From contig CANQRM010000021.1 in NCBI GenBank assembly GCA_947626265.1, positions 1 to 52,071 on the forward strand: a DNA stretch of 52,071 bases, given 5' to 3'. The DNA comes from an uncultured Oscillospiraceae bacterium. Its GTDB lineage: Bacteria; Bacillota; Clostridia; Oscillospirales; Oscillospiraceae. The notes beneath the pieces are model-generated. The model saw only the letters and a program-made list of their open reading frames with translations. It did no database searches and was not told the origin of the DNA. Numbering within the stretch: the first letter of the stretch is position 1; every line of letters begins with the position of its first letter. The translations under genes were made by a program, and so were the position numbers. Positions 14,070 through 22,419 of this stretch are shown here, piece by piece.

Positions 14070-14255
14070 TGGGGGGCGCTTGACCCGTATGGCTGAACAA
14101 GACAACCGGGTGAGAATCCCGGACGGTACCGCCGCTGTATGCGTGTGAGGCCTCTCATGGCGAAAGCCGGTCACTGGAGCGAGCTCTGGGAAGGCGAGAG
14201 ACCGGGAGGGCATGTGCCCTCGCTCACGCGAGCCAGAAGACCTACGAAGTCCGAC
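14070..14255 (+). ncRNA. Cobalamin (B12) riboswitch aptamer
   Basis: The conserved core is present: GGTGAGAATCCCGGACGGTA with CCGCCGCTGTA (14106-14139), which matches the B12-box region GGTGAA..CC..GCGGTCCCGCCACTGTA, and the downstream GCCAGAAGACCTAC (14232-14245), matching the GCCAGGAGACCTGCC element. The 356-base gap between the AraC gene and the DUF4430 gene is fully explained by promoter, aptamer and terminator. Adenosyl- or methylcobalamin binding is expected to switch off the genes below. Exact ends are approximate. Confidence 0.9.
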
Positions 14256-14305
14256 GATGACCGGCCTCCGCGCGCTACGGGGGGCGGCTTGCTTGTTGCA
14301 CGGAA

Positions 14306-14350
14306 AAACGGCCGGGGCAGCTCCATTGGAGCGTCCCGGTCTTATTATTT
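14306..14350 (+). terminator. Riboswitch expression-platform terminator
   Basis: GCCGGGGCAGCTCC pairs with GGAGCGTCCCGGT around an ATT loop (14311-14340) and is followed by TTATTATTTT. It lies directly before the ribosome-binding site of the DUF4430 gene, so B12-dependent termination is the probable mechanism. Confidence 0.8.
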
Positions 14351-14364
14351 TGGAGGATAGACCC

Positions 14365-14760
14365 ATGAAAAAGAGCACGAAGATCATCATTGCCGTGGCG
14401 GCGCTGGTGGGCGCGGCAGCCATTCTCCTGGCCGCCTATCTGGGCACCCGCCCCGAGACAGCGGCGGGGGACAAGACCATCGAAGTGGAGGTGGTCCACG
14501 GCGACGGCAGCCAGAAGACCTTCACCTACGACACCGACGCCGAGTATCTGGGCCAGGTGCTCCAGGACGAAGGGCTCATCCAGGGCGAGGAGAGCCAGTA
14601 CGGCCTTTACATCACCGCCGTGGACGGGGAGGAGGCTGTGTATGAGACCGATGGCGCCTACTGGGCCCTCTACGAGGGAGAGGACTACGCCCAGCAGGGC
14701 ATAGACGAGACGCCCATCGCCGACGGCGGGCAGTATTCCCTGGTCTACACCATTGGCTAA
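14365..14760 (+). CDS. DUF4430 protein, probable surface cobalamin-binding component
   Basis: A 131-residue protein with an N-terminal membrane anchor (about 5-25) and an extracellular DUF4430 domain resembling the C-terminal domain of transcobalamin. Family features are KTFTYDTDAEYLGQVLQDEG, YGLYITAVDGEEA and DGAYWALY. GGAGG precedes ATG 14365. It is the first gene under the B12 riboswitch and overlaps the ECF S component by eight bases. The inferred role is capture of cobalamin or a corrinoid at the cell surface for delivery to the S component; direct binding is not shown for this protein. There is no lipobox. Confidence 0.85.
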   Translation: MKKSTKIIIAVAALVGAAAILLAAYLGTRPETAAGDKTIEVEVVHGDGSQKTFTYDTDAEYLGQVLQDEGLIQGEESQYGLYITAVDGEEAVYETDGAYWALYEGEDYAQQGIDETPIADGGQYSLVYTIG

Positions 14761-15256
14761 GAAGGGCGCGACGCTCCGGCAGCTTTCCTTCTTTGCCATC
14801 CTGGGGGCCCTCACCTTCGGGGCCAAGGTGGCGATGATGGGCCTGCCCAACATAGAGCCCGTGTCGCTGATGGTGCTGCTGTTCGGGGCGGTGCTGGGGC
14901 GCAGGGCGCTGTATCCTGTGTATGTGTACGTGGCGCTGGAGTGCCTGCTCTTCGGGCTGAACCTCTGGAGCGTCAACTATCTCTACGTCTGGCCCCTGCT
15001 GGTCCTGCTGGGGTGGCTCTTTCGGGGGATGGAGAGCCCCTGGGGCTGGGCGGTGCTGTCCGGGGCCTTCGGGCTGGGGTTCGGGCTTCTGTGCGCGCCG
15101 GTGTATCTGGTCACCGGAGGCTGGGCCTTCGCCGTGAGCTGGTGGGTCTCCGGCATTCCCTTCGACCTTTTCCACTGCGCGGGGAACTTCGTCATCGCCC
15201 TAGCGCTGTTCAAGCCCCTCCGCCGGACGCTGGAGAGGCTATGGGCGCGGATATGA
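14753..15256 (+). CDS. ECF transporter S component, probable cobalamin specificity subunit
   Basis: A 167-residue integral membrane protein with five to six hydrophobic segments, of the size and style of ECF substrate-binding S subunits (ATLRQLSFFAILGALTFGAK at the start is typical). It starts at TTG 14753, overlapping the DUF4430 stop by eight bases; no later start leaves a complete protein. The energy-coupling EcfA and EcfT subunits are not nearby, so it would use the shared module encoded elsewhere. Control by the B12 riboswitch points to cobalamin or a precursor as substrate. Confidence 0.8.
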   Translation: MAKKGATLRQLSFFAILGALTFGAKVAMMGLPNIEPVSLMVLLFGAVLGRRALYPVYVYVALECLLFGLNLWSVNYLYVWPLLVLLGWLFRGMESPWGWAVLSGAFGLGFGLLCAPVYLVTGGWAFAVSWWVSGIPFDLFHCAGNFVIALALFKPLRRTLERLWARI

Positions 15257-15292
15257 AAAGAGCCGGTCAGGATGCTTCCTGACCGGCTGGTT
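15257..15292. terminator. Bidirectional terminator between ECF S and rlmD
   Basis: A perfect 12-bp stem (15261-15272 and 15277-15288) with loop TGCT. On the minus strand it is followed by CTTTTCATAT and serves rlmD; on the plus strand the tail is ggttatat. Confidence 0.85.
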
Positions 15293-15295
15293 ATA

Positions 15296-16630
15296 TCAGT
15301 CCCCGTGTGTCAAAAGCACACAGCTTTCTATGTGCGCACAGCGCGGGAACATGTCCACGGCGGTGCAGCGCTCCGCCTTGTAGCCCAGCTCGGCCAGGCG
15401 TTTCAGGTCCCGGGCCAGGGTGGCCGGGTCGCAGGAGACGTAGACGATCCTCTCCGGGGCCATGTCCGCCATGGCAGCGAGCACCGCCTCGTCCATGCCC
15501 TTCCGGGGCGGGTCGGTTATAATGACGTCGGGGCGGAGGCCCTCCGCCGCGAGGGCCGCGGCCACGTCCCTGGCGTCGCCGCAGATATACCGGGCGTCCA
15601 CGCCGTTTCGGTGGGCGTTGGCTCGGGCGTTCTCAATGGCGGCGGGGACGATGTCGCTGCCGATGAGCCGGGCCGCGTCCCGGGCCACGGCGAGGCCGAT
15701 GGACCCCGCGCCGCAGTAGAGGTCCAGCACCGTCTTCCCGGCAGGCTGGGCGTATTCGCCCGCGACGGTGTAGAGCCTCTCCGCCTGGGCGGTGTTCACC
15801 TGGAAAAAGGCCAGAGGGGAGAGGGTCAATCTTGCCCCGCAGATGGTCTCCTCCACGGTATCCGCGCCCCGGAGAAGGCGGATGTCGCCGTTCAGCACCA
15901 CGTTGCCCGGTTCCCTGTCCACGCACAGCAGCACGCCCGTGAGCTCCGGGCAGGCCCGGATGAGGGCGTCTGCGGCGCTTTTATCCACCACGCCCGCTGC
16001 CACGATGCAGGCGGCGAAGTGGGAGCTCGTCCGGCGGAGGAACAGGTGGCGGATGAGCCCCCGGCCCGCGGCCTCGTCATAGGCGGGCACATCGTTCTCC
16101 TTCATCCAACCCAGCAGCGCCGCCGCGGCCCGGTCGAAGCATTCCGGCTGCAAAAGGCACCGCTCCGCGGGGATGACCTCATGGCTCCGGGCCCGGTAGA
16201 AACCGCAGACCGGGCCGGGGGCAAAATTATAGATGGCCTTGTTGCGGTAGCCCTCGGTGCTGTCCGCGCCGAGGATGCGCTCCGCCCGCAGGTCCAGGCC
16301 GCCGATGCGCCGCAGGGCGTCGTTGACCCGGTCCAGCTTCAGCTGCTTTTCCAGCTCGTAGTCCATGTGGAGCATGTCGCAGCCGCCGCATTTGCCGAAG
16401 GCGGGGCAGCCCGGGTCCCGCCGGTGAGGGGAGGGGGTGAGCAGCGCCTCGCCCCGGCCGAAGACCGCCGTCTTTGTCACCTTCACGATGCGCACCCGCC
16501 ATGTCTCCCCCGGCAGGGCCCGGGGCACGAACACCGCCCGGCCGCCGACGCGGCAGACCCCGGCGCCCTGGGAGGTGGCGCCGTCCACGGTGCACTCGAA
16601 TATGGCGTTTTTCTTGAGCTCATTTTCCAT
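15296..16630 (-). CDS. rlmD: 23S rRNA (uracil-C5)-methyltransferase, RlmD/RlmCD family
   Basis: SAM-dependent RNA methyltransferase of 444 residues. An N-terminal TRAM-type RNA-binding domain (about 5-65) is followed by the Cys cluster Cys75, Cys81, Cys84 (CPAFGKCGGC), completed by a later Cys near 157, as in iron-sulfur members. The SAM site is VLDLYCGAGSIGLA, with DPPRKGMD and the catalytic Cys400 in VSCDPATLARDL. In Firmicutes one such enzyme may modify both U747 and U1939, so the exact target is open. The -10 box ends seven bases before the ATG, suggesting a leaderless transcript. Confidence 0.9.
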   Translation of the reverse strand: MENELKKNAIFECTVDGATSQGAGVCRVGGRAVFVPRALPGETWRVRIVKVTKTAVFGRGEALLTPSPHRRDPGCPAFGKCGGCDMLHMDYELEKQLKLDRVNDALRRIGGLDLRAERILGADSTEGYRNKAIYNFAPGPVCGFYRARSHEVIPAERCLLQPECFDRAAAALLGWMKENDVPAYDEAAGRGLIRHLFLRRTSSHFAACIVAAGVVDKSAADALIRACPELTGVLLCVDREPGNVVLNGDIRLLRGADTVEETICGARLTLSPLAFFQVNTAQAERLYTVAGEYAQPAGKTVLDLYCGAGSIGLAVARDAARLIGSDIVPAAIENARANAHRNGVDARYICGDARDVAAALAAEGLRPDVIITDPPRKGMDEAVLAAMADMAPERIVYVSCDPATLARDLKRLAELGYKAERCTAVDMFPRCAHIESCVLLTHGD

Positions 16631-16636
16631 GGCCCC

Positions 16637-16645
16637 ATTGTAGCA
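16637..16645 (-). promoter_or_regulatory. Extended -10 promoter of rlmD
   Basis: On the minus strand TGC directly precedes TACAAT (16637-16642), an extended -10 element; the -35 region (GCCCAT) is poor. Only GGGGCC separates the -10 box from the ATG, so transcription should start at or next to the A of the start codon. Confidence 0.6.
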
Positions 16646-16704
16646 TAGTTGGACGGGAAATGGGCGGTTTTTCTTTCCAGGGAGCAGGTTTTCGCGGAAA
16701 AGGG

Positions 16705-16733
16705 TTGTATTTGAGGGAAATATGTGTTACAAT
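16705..16733 (+). promoter_or_regulatory. Sigma-A promoter of the GH25-SLH gene
   Basis: TTGTAT (16705-16710), a 17-base spacer and TACAAT (16728-16733), about 41 bases before the ATG. Confidence 0.75.
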
Positions 16734-16774
16734 GCTCGTAACTTTTGTTACTAAGTTTACCACGAGGTTACAAA

Positions 16775-18490
16775 ATGAGCAAAACTACCAACGCGATGCG
16801 AAATGTACTGGTCCTGCTGGTGACGCTGGCCCTGGTCCTGGGGATGGCGCCCGGGGCGATGGCGGCGGAGGCACCGCCCCAGGCGGAGGAGCCTCCCATG
16901 GCGGAGGAGCTGCCCCCTGTCCAGGAGGAGGCCCCCGCACCGGAGGAGGCACCTGTTCCCGAGGCGACGCCTGTCCCTGAGGAGACGGCCCAGCCCACGC
17001 CGGAGACCACACCCGCGCCGGAGGAGACCCCCGTGCCGGAGACGCCCGTGCCCGACCCCACGGAGCCGCCCCTTCTGGAGCCCACCCCGGCCCCGGAGAT
17101 CACGGCGGAGCCCCAGGACGCGCCGGAGACCGTATCCGTCACGGACTACGATCCGGAGGACCCCATCTATTACAAGATGAGCCATCTTTCGGCGGCCGAG
17201 CTCCCCTCGGCGGCGTCCGTCACCACGGATTCTTTCGATAAATTCACCCCCCGGGCCCTCGCCGCCAACGAGACGCTGCGCCTGGGCGTGGACGTGTCCG
17301 CTTACCAGCACACCATCAACTGGTCCCAGGCGGCGGCCAGTGGGCTGGATTTCGCCATCATCCGGGTGGCCTACCGCACCACCGGCTCCGGGGAGCTGAA
17401 GCCCGACAGCTACTTCGCCCAGAACCTGGCCGGGGCCAAGGCCGCGGGATTAAAGGTGGGCGCGTACATATTCTCCCAGGCCATCACCCAGGAGGAGGCC
17501 ATCGAGGAGGCCCAGTACCTGATGAAGCTGGTGCAGGGCTACAGCATCGACCTTCCGCTGGTATTCGACTTTGAGTACGCCGGCGGCCGGCTCTATCAGG
17601 GAAAGCTGTCCCGCCAGGAGGGCACGGACGTGTGCAACGCCTTCTGCCGGGAGATAGAGAACGGCGGCTATGAGAGCATGGTCTACTCCAACCTCTCCAT
17701 GCTGTACAATGACCTGTACCGGGAGCAGATGGGCAGGCTGTGGCTGGCCCACTGGGCGAAGAAGACCACCTATACCGGCCCCTATGAGTACTGGCAGTGC
17801 GGCTATGATAAAGTGAACGGCATCGAAGACGTGGTGGACATGGACTTCTGGTTCGACCCGGGCGGGAAGCAGACCCCTCCCGGCCAGCAGCAGGTAAAGC
17901 CCACCGCCACGCCCAAGCCCACGGCGACCCCTGAGCCCACCCCAAAGCCTCCAGAGCTTAAGAACCCCTTCGGGGATGTTGCCTCCGGCAGCTGGTACTA
18001 CAGCGACGTGCTGGCGGCCTACGGCGCGGGCATCGTGAAGGGCCAGACCGACACGGTCTTCGCCCCCAGCGCCACCGCCACCCGGGGCCAGGTGGTCACC
18101 ATGCTCTACCGCATGGAGGGGGAGCCCGCCGTGCCCACAACGGCGGCGTTCCTGGACCTGACCCAGGACTACTATAAGAACGCGGTGAACTGGGCCGCGG
18201 CCAAGAATATCGTCAGCGGCACCTCAGAGACCACCTTCTCCCCGGGCAACAACATCACCCGGGAGCAGCTGGCCACCATGCTCTACCGCATGGCGGGCAG
18301 CCCCTCTGTCAGCGGCAGCCTGAGCAAGTTCTCCGACGGCGGTTCCGCCCAGGACTACGCTCAAAACGCCCTCATATGGGCCGTGAGCAAGGACATCGTC
18401 CGGGGCAACGCCGACGGCACGCTGGCGCCGGGCGCCTCGGCCACACGGGCGGAGGTCTGCGCCATGCTGATGCGCTACGATAAACTGTAA
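16775..18490 (+). CDS. Secreted GH25 lysozyme with three SLH repeats
   Basis: Cell-wall hydrolase of 571 residues. A signal peptide (to about residue 30, ending AMAA) is followed by a long Pro/Glu/Thr/Ala-rich linker to about 130. The GH25 muramidase domain (about 168-365) has the catalytic acidic residues in GVDVSAYQHTINW and LPLVFDFEY, with GAYIFS and YWQCG also typical. A TPTP-type linker leads to three S-layer homology repeats (about 396-571: NPFGDVASGSWYY and two further copies) that anchor it to secondary wall polymer. ATG 16775 follows GAGG; a start at 16745 would leave no signal-peptide context. The role is likely wall remodelling or surface display. Confidence 0.9.
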   Translation: MSKTTNAMRNVLVLLVTLALVLGMAPGAMAAEAPPQAEEPPMAEELPPVQEEAPAPEEAPVPEATPVPEETAQPTPETTPAPEETPVPETPVPDPTEPPLLEPTPAPEITAEPQDAPETVSVTDYDPEDPIYYKMSHLSAAELPSAASVTTDSFDKFTPRALAANETLRLGVDVSAYQHTINWSQAAASGLDFAIIRVAYRTTGSGELKPDSYFAQNLAGAKAAGLKVGAYIFSQAITQEEAIEEAQYLMKLVQGYSIDLPLVFDFEYAGGRLYQGKLSRQEGTDVCNAFCREIENGGYESMVYSNLSMLYNDLYREQMGRLWLAHWAKKTTYTGPYEYWQCGYDKVNGIEDVVDMDFWFDPGGKQTPPGQQQVKPTATPKPTATPEPTPKPPELKNPFGDVASGSWYYSDVLAAYGAGIVKGQTDTVFAPSATATRGQVVTMLYRMEGEPAVPTTAAFLDLTQDYYKNAVNWAAAKNIVSGTSETTFSPGNNITREQLATMLYRMAGSPSVSGSLSKFSDGGSAQDYAQNALIWAVSKDIVRGNADGTLAPGASATRAEVCAMLMRYDKL

Positions 18491-18498
18491 AGACCTAC

Positions 18499-18533
18499 AA
18501 AAAACGGAACACCGGTGGTGTTCCGTTTTTTGT
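18499..18533 (+). terminator. Terminator after the GH25-SLH gene
   Basis: A perfect 15-bp stem (18499-18513 and 18517-18531) beginning with six As and ending in six Ts, loop GGT. Confidence 0.95.
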
Positions 18534-18552
18534 GAAAAAATGCTTTTCTTTT

Positions 18553-18582
18553 TTGCGATATTGTTGTAAAATACGATATTAT
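18553..18582 (+). promoter_or_regulatory. Possible promoter of the CapA-like gene
   Basis: TTGCGA (18553-18558), an 18-base spacer and TATTAT (18577-18582) lie 28 bases before the GTG start. The match is moderate and the region is generally AT-rich. Confidence 0.4.
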
Positions 18583-18609
18583 GACAACTTGTGCAGTTGA
18601 GGTGAGCGT

Positions 18610-19953
18610 GTGAAGAAGAACGGATTGGGCACCGGCGTGATGTACGTGATGCTGGTGCTGCTTTTAGTGGGCCTGGTATTCCTGGTGTTTTTCAACTACC
18701 GGGCCAATAAGGAACAGAACGACGCCATCCAGGCGGCCATCGAGGCTTTGAACGCCACGCCGACCCCGACCCCCACGGCCACCCCCGCCCCCACGGCGGA
18801 GCCGGACCGGAACACCCAGAACGTGACCTTATCCTTCGCCGGGGACATCATCGGCCAGGCGGGTCTCACAACCGAGGCCCAGCGCACGGAAAACGACACG
18901 ACGATCTATGACTTCACCGACGAGCTTTCCGGCGTGCGGGCCGCGGTGGAGAGCGCGGATCTCGCCGCCTGCACCCTGGTGAGCACCCTTACAAGCTCGG
19001 GGACCTACGACGCTTATCAGATGCCCCGGTCCATGGCCGACGGGCTCAGGAACGCCGGCTTCGACCTGGTGAACGCGGCCACGGACCACCTGCTGGACCG
19101 GGGGCTCACCGGTCTCGTGGAGACGGTGGATACCCTGCGCAACACAGGCCTCGGCGTGCTGGGCGCCTACAGCACCGAGGGCAGCCGCTCTCTGCCCATG
19201 GCGGAGAAAAACGGCATGAAGATCGCCTTTCTGAGCTATACCTACGGCACGGCGGGCACGGGAGCCCAGCCGGTATCCGTGGCGGAGAACCCCTGGTGCA
19301 TCGACCTTCTGACCACGGATTACATGACAGAGAAGCAGACCATCGACTATGAGAAGATCGACGCCGACATAGCCGCGGTGAAGGATGCCGGGGCGGACAT
19401 CGTGGTGTGCTTCGTGTACTGGTGGGACAGTGCCCAGTACTACACCGAGCCCCGCCAGAGCCAGACGGAGCTGGCCCAGTACCTCTTTGAAAACGGCGTG
19501 GACGTGCTCATCGGCGGCGGGGTGAAGGTACCCCAGCCCATCCAGGTCCAGGTGGTGGAGCGCTCCGACGGCACCAAGGCCAACTGCGTGGCCTGCTACA
19601 GCCTCTCCAACCTCATGAGCTGCTTTAACGACAACTACACCAACATCTCCGCCGTGGTGGATATCCAGCTGAGCCGGGACACCGAGAGCAACGAGGTGTG
19701 GATAAGCTCCGTGGCCGCAAAGCCCCTGTTCATGGTGGATACCAGCGACTACGAGGGCTACACCGGGCCTATGTTCCGTTACCGGGTGCTGGACGCCCGG
19801 GAGGCCATAGGCATGTATGAGCAGAGTCAGGGCGGCCCCCTGTCCTCCGGGGCCTATGAGGCGGCCCGGCAGGGGGTGGAGGACCTGATGGGCTTGCTGG
19901 GCAACGAGTATGACGCTGCCAACGGCGGCACGGCGCTGCAGTTTCCCTACTGA
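18610..19953 (+). CDS. CapA-family surface protein
   Basis: Probable metallophosphatase-fold enzyme of the poly-gamma-glutamate CapA family (PGA_cap), 447 residues. An N-terminal membrane anchor (about 9-31) is followed by a TPTPTPTATPAPT linker and then the CapA domain (about 75-330), with LSFAGDIIGQ, NAATDHLLDRG and IAFLSYTYGT as conserved motifs. In the first motif the usual GD-metal ligand is present, but the NNHxxDxG-type motif is changed to ATDHLLDRG. The GTG start (18610) has a GAGGTGAG ribosome-binding site. No capBC genes are adjacent, so capsule synthesis is not implied. Its last bases overlap the convergent ylbJ by seven. Confidence 0.8.
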   Translation: MKKNGLGTGVMYVMLVLLLVGLVFLVFFNYRANKEQNDAIQAAIEALNATPTPTPTATPAPTAEPDRNTQNVTLSFAGDIIGQAGLTTEAQRTENDTTIYDFTDELSGVRAAVESADLAACTLVSTLTSSGTYDAYQMPRSMADGLRNAGFDLVNAATDHLLDRGLTGLVETVDTLRNTGLGVLGAYSTEGSRSLPMAEKNGMKIAFLSYTYGTAGTGAQPVSVAENPWCIDLLTTDYMTEKQTIDYEKIDADIAAVKDAGADIVVCFVYWWDSAQYYTEPRQSQTELAQYLFENGVDVLIGGGVKVPQPIQVQVVERSDGTKANCVACYSLSNLMSCFNDNYTNISAVVDIQLSRDTESNEVWISSVAAKPLFMVDTSDYEGYTGPMFRYRVLDAREAIGMYEQSQGGPLSSGAYEAARQGVEDLMGLLGNEYDAANGGTALQFPY

Positions 19954-20858
19954 AGCAGGTAAGCCCCAATATAAGTGTATGCCGCGGCGAACAGGCCGCA
20001 CAGCGCCCGGCCCGCAAGGTGCCGGGCGCAGCTTATATCCGTGTCCGACAGCACCCCCATGGTCTGACAGTGGACAGATAGGCCGCCCCAGCCGATGATA
20101 AAAGCCGCGCAGGCGAGATGCAGCGGTGTGGGGGCCATCCCCGCAAAGGCGGCCACGCCGCCCCCCAGCTCCAGAAAGCCGGTCACCAGCGCCCGGGCCA
20201 GGGACGGCAGGGCAAGAAAGGGCGTCAGTGCCCCCACGATGGCCCCGAAGAGCACCACATAGCCGCACACGGCCAGAGTGGAGCTCACCGCCTTGCCCAC
20301 AGCGGCGGGCAGGGCCTTGGCGAAGGACTGGACCGGCGGCGGCGCGGGCATTTCCCCGGAGGGTGACGCCTTGCCGCGGAAGAGGAGCCCCACCGTGGCG
20401 GCGCCCAGAACGTGGGTGAGAAAGAGAAGAAGCCCCGCCGCCGGGCTTTGGAACACCGCCCCAGCCGCGCCGAGAATAAAAGCGGGGCCGGAGTTGTTGC
20501 AGAAGGCGGCGAGCCGCTCCCCTTCGTCCCGGGAGATGAGTTCCGCCCGGCGCAGGTCCGCCGTCACCGACGCGCCTAGAGGATAGCCCCCGGAGAGACC
20601 CAGGATGAACGCCTGGGCCCCGGCGGGGGAGACGTGAAAGAGCCGCCCCACGGCCCGGCCCGGGCCGCCGCTCAAAAGGGCCGGCAGGCCCAATGCTGTA
20701 AGAAGGTTCGACAGCGTGAAGAAGGGCAGCAATGAGGGGGCCAATGTGGCCCCGCAGACGGAAAGGGCATTCCTCGCCCCGGCGGCGGCCTCCTGAGAAA
20801 GGCACATGAGCCCTATGCCCAGGGCCAGGACGGAAAACAAAGGCAGATACTTTTTCAT
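19947..20858 (-). CDS. ylbJ: Sporulation membrane protein YlbJ (SpoVV-like)
   Basis: Polytopic membrane protein of 303 residues with about eight hydrophobic segments and a nucleoside-recognition (Gate) type fold. Family landmarks are SLLPFFTLSNLLTALG, FILGLSGGYPLGA, FCNNSGPAFILG and IIGWGGLSVHCQT. In Bacillus subtilis YlbJ/SpoVV moves dipicolinic acid across the outer forespore membrane. The gene lies next to yqfC-yqfD, also sporulation genes. Only a weak ribosome-binding site precedes the ATG. The 3' end overlaps the convergent CapA gene by seven bases. Confidence 0.9.
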   Translation of the reverse strand: MKKYLPLFSVLALGIGLMCLSQEAAAGARNALSVCGATLAPSLLPFFTLSNLLTALGLPALLSGGPGRAVGRLFHVSPAGAQAFILGLSGGYPLGASVTADLRRAELISRDEGERLAAFCNNSGPAFILGAAGAVFQSPAAGLLLFLTHVLGAATVGLLFRGKASPSGEMPAPPPVQSFAKALPAAVGKAVSSTLAVCGYVVLFGAIVGALTPFLALPSLARALVTGFLELGGGVAAFAGMAPTPLHLACAAFIIGWGGLSVHCQTMGVLSDTDISCARHLAGRALCGLFAAAYTYIGAYLLQ

Positions 20859-20926
20859 GGGGAAAGCCTATGCGGCTCCTGTCCTTTTTTTGCCTCGCCC
20901 GGCATAGTATCCTTCGGGTGATGAAA

Positions 20927-21196
20927 ATGGAAAAGAGGACCATCGCGCGAAAGATGCTCTCCCGGCTGGATATCCCCGCCGAGGCGGCCACGGCCGCGCC
21001 CCGTATCACCATCTCCGGGGACGGCCGGGTGCTGGTGGAGGGCCACAGGGGGCTTTTGGAGTACGCCGGGGACCGTATCGCCGCCGCCGGGCCGGGCTGC
21101 CGCATCCTCATCAAGGGGGAGGGCCTGGGCCTGGTGGCCATGAACCGGCGGGAGATGGTGGTGTCCGGCCGTCTGTGGGCGGTGGAGCTTCAATGA
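20927..21196 (+). CDS. yqfC: Sporulation protein YqfC (YabP/YqfC family)
   Basis: An 89-residue protein of the YabP/YqfC family, expressed in the mother cell in Bacillus. The family core ITISGDGRVLVEGHRGLLEY and the ending LVVMNRREMVVSGR-like segment are visible. ATG 20927 is placed best behind GGGTGA (20917-20921); ATG 20921 is an alternative two codons earlier. CATAGTAT at 20903-20910 resembles a sigma-E -10 box but no good -35 was found. The stop overlaps the yqfD start by four bases (ATGA). Confidence 0.85.
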   Translation: MEKRTIARKMLSRLDIPAEAATAAPRITISGDGRVLVEGHRGLLEYAGDRIAAAGPGCRILIKGEGLGLVAMNRREMVVSGRLWAVELQ

Positions 21197-22419
21197 CGTG
21201 GGCGCGGTATATCACGGGCTGGGTCACGGCCCGCGTCACCGGCGCAGCGCCGGAGAAGTTCCTGTGCGCCCTGGCGGAGCGGGGCATACCCTTCTGGGAG
21301 GCGGGACCGCCGGTAGACTATGCCCTCACGGTGCGCATACCCTGGCGGGCGGCCCGGCTGGTGGAGCCCCTGGCGGCGTCCTTGGGCTGCGAGGGGACCA
21401 TCCTGCGCCGCCATGGCCTGCCAGCCCTGGCAAGGCGGCTCAAAAACCGGTACTTCCTGTGGGCGGGCTTTGCGCTGGTGCTGGGGCTCTTATACGTGGG
21501 CAGCGCCTTCATATGGGAGATAGAGATAGAGGGGAACGATACCGTCCCCGACGGCGTCATCCGCCAGGCCCTCAGCCAGTGCGGGGTGGACATCGGCGCT
21601 TACTGGCCCGCCATGAGCCAGGACGCGGTGCGAAACGGCGTCATTCTGCGTGTCCCTGAGATACGGTGGATGACCGTCACTATGCGGGGCAGCCACGCCC
21701 GGGTCATCATCCGGGAGCGGTATGAGCACCTGCCCGTGGTGCCGGAGCGGGAGTACGCCAACATCGTGGCGGCCAAGGCGGGGCTCATCGAGCACGTGGA
21801 TGCCTTTCAGGGCACCGCAGAGACGGAGGAGACGAAGGCCGTCCTGCCCGGGGAGACGCTCATCGGCGGGTACATCACTGGCCGCATCGGCGTGCAGGGA
21901 CCAGTCCGGGCCGTGGGCGCCGTCACCGCCCGGACCTGGTATGAGCTGACGGCTAAAATGCCCGCCCAGGCTATGGAAAAGACCTATACAGGGCGCGGCC
22001 ATACCCGCTGGGCGCTGGTGATAGGAAAAACCCGGATAAATTTTTATAAAGACAGTAGTATTTGCCCTGCCGGTTGTGATAAAATCATAGAGGAGTACCC
22101 CCTGGCGAAAAATGGGCTGTTCGCCCTGCCGCTTATGCTGGTGAAGATCACCTACGCGCCCTATGAGGCGAGCGTTGCAGAGGACAGTGACCTGCGGGGT
22201 GAATTGGAGGCCCGGCTCAGGGAGACGCTGGCCGACGCCATCGGCGAGGACGGCGAGGTGCTCTCCAGCCGCTTTTCCGCCTCCATGGAGGACGGGGCCC
22301 TCTACGGCACCCTGCGGGCGGAGTGCCGGGAGAAGATCGGCCAGACCGTGCCATTTACAGACGAAGACCTGGCGGAAGTCCAGGATAAAGTATTACATGC
22401 GAAGGAACAGTGGCAATGA
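21193..22419 (+). CDS. yqfD: Sporulation protein YqfD
   Basis: A 408-residue single-pass membrane protein of the YqfD family. A cytoplasmic N-terminal part (about 1-85) with RLKNRYFLWAGFALVLGLLY marks the transmembrane helix at about 88-106, followed by SAFIWEIEIEGN, a strongly conserved family motif, and an extracytoplasmic domain including YEHLPV and GLIEHVDAFQGTA. ATG 21193 overlaps the yqfC stop. It is needed for efficient sporulation in bacilli; the biochemical role is unknown. It is the second gene of the yqfC-yqfD-phoH-ybeY-era chain. Confidence 0.9.
   Translation: MTWARYITGWVTARVTGAAPEKFLCALAERGIPFWEAGPPVDYALTVRIPWRAARLVEPLAASLGCEGTILRRHGLPALARRLKNRYFLWAGFALVLGLLYVGSAFIWEIEIEGNDTVPDGVIRQALSQCGVDIGAYWPAMSQDAVRNGVILRVPEIRWMTVTMRGSHARVIIRERYEHLPVVPEREYANIVAAKAGLIEHVDAFQGTAETEETKAVLPGETLIGGYITGRIGVQGPVRAVGAVTARTWYELTAKMPAQAMEKTYTGRGHTRWALVIGKTRINFYKDSSICPAGCDKIIEEYPLAKNGLFALPLMLVKITYAPYEASVAEDSDLRGELEARLRETLADAIGEDGEVLSSRFSASMEDGALYGTLRAECREKIGQTVPFTDEDLAEVQDKVLHAKEQWQ

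Noticed and set aside
18829-21141. 770-codon minus-strand ORF opposite CapA and across ylbJ
   Set aside because: It runs antisense to CapA and out of frame through ylbJ, with no recognisable domain.
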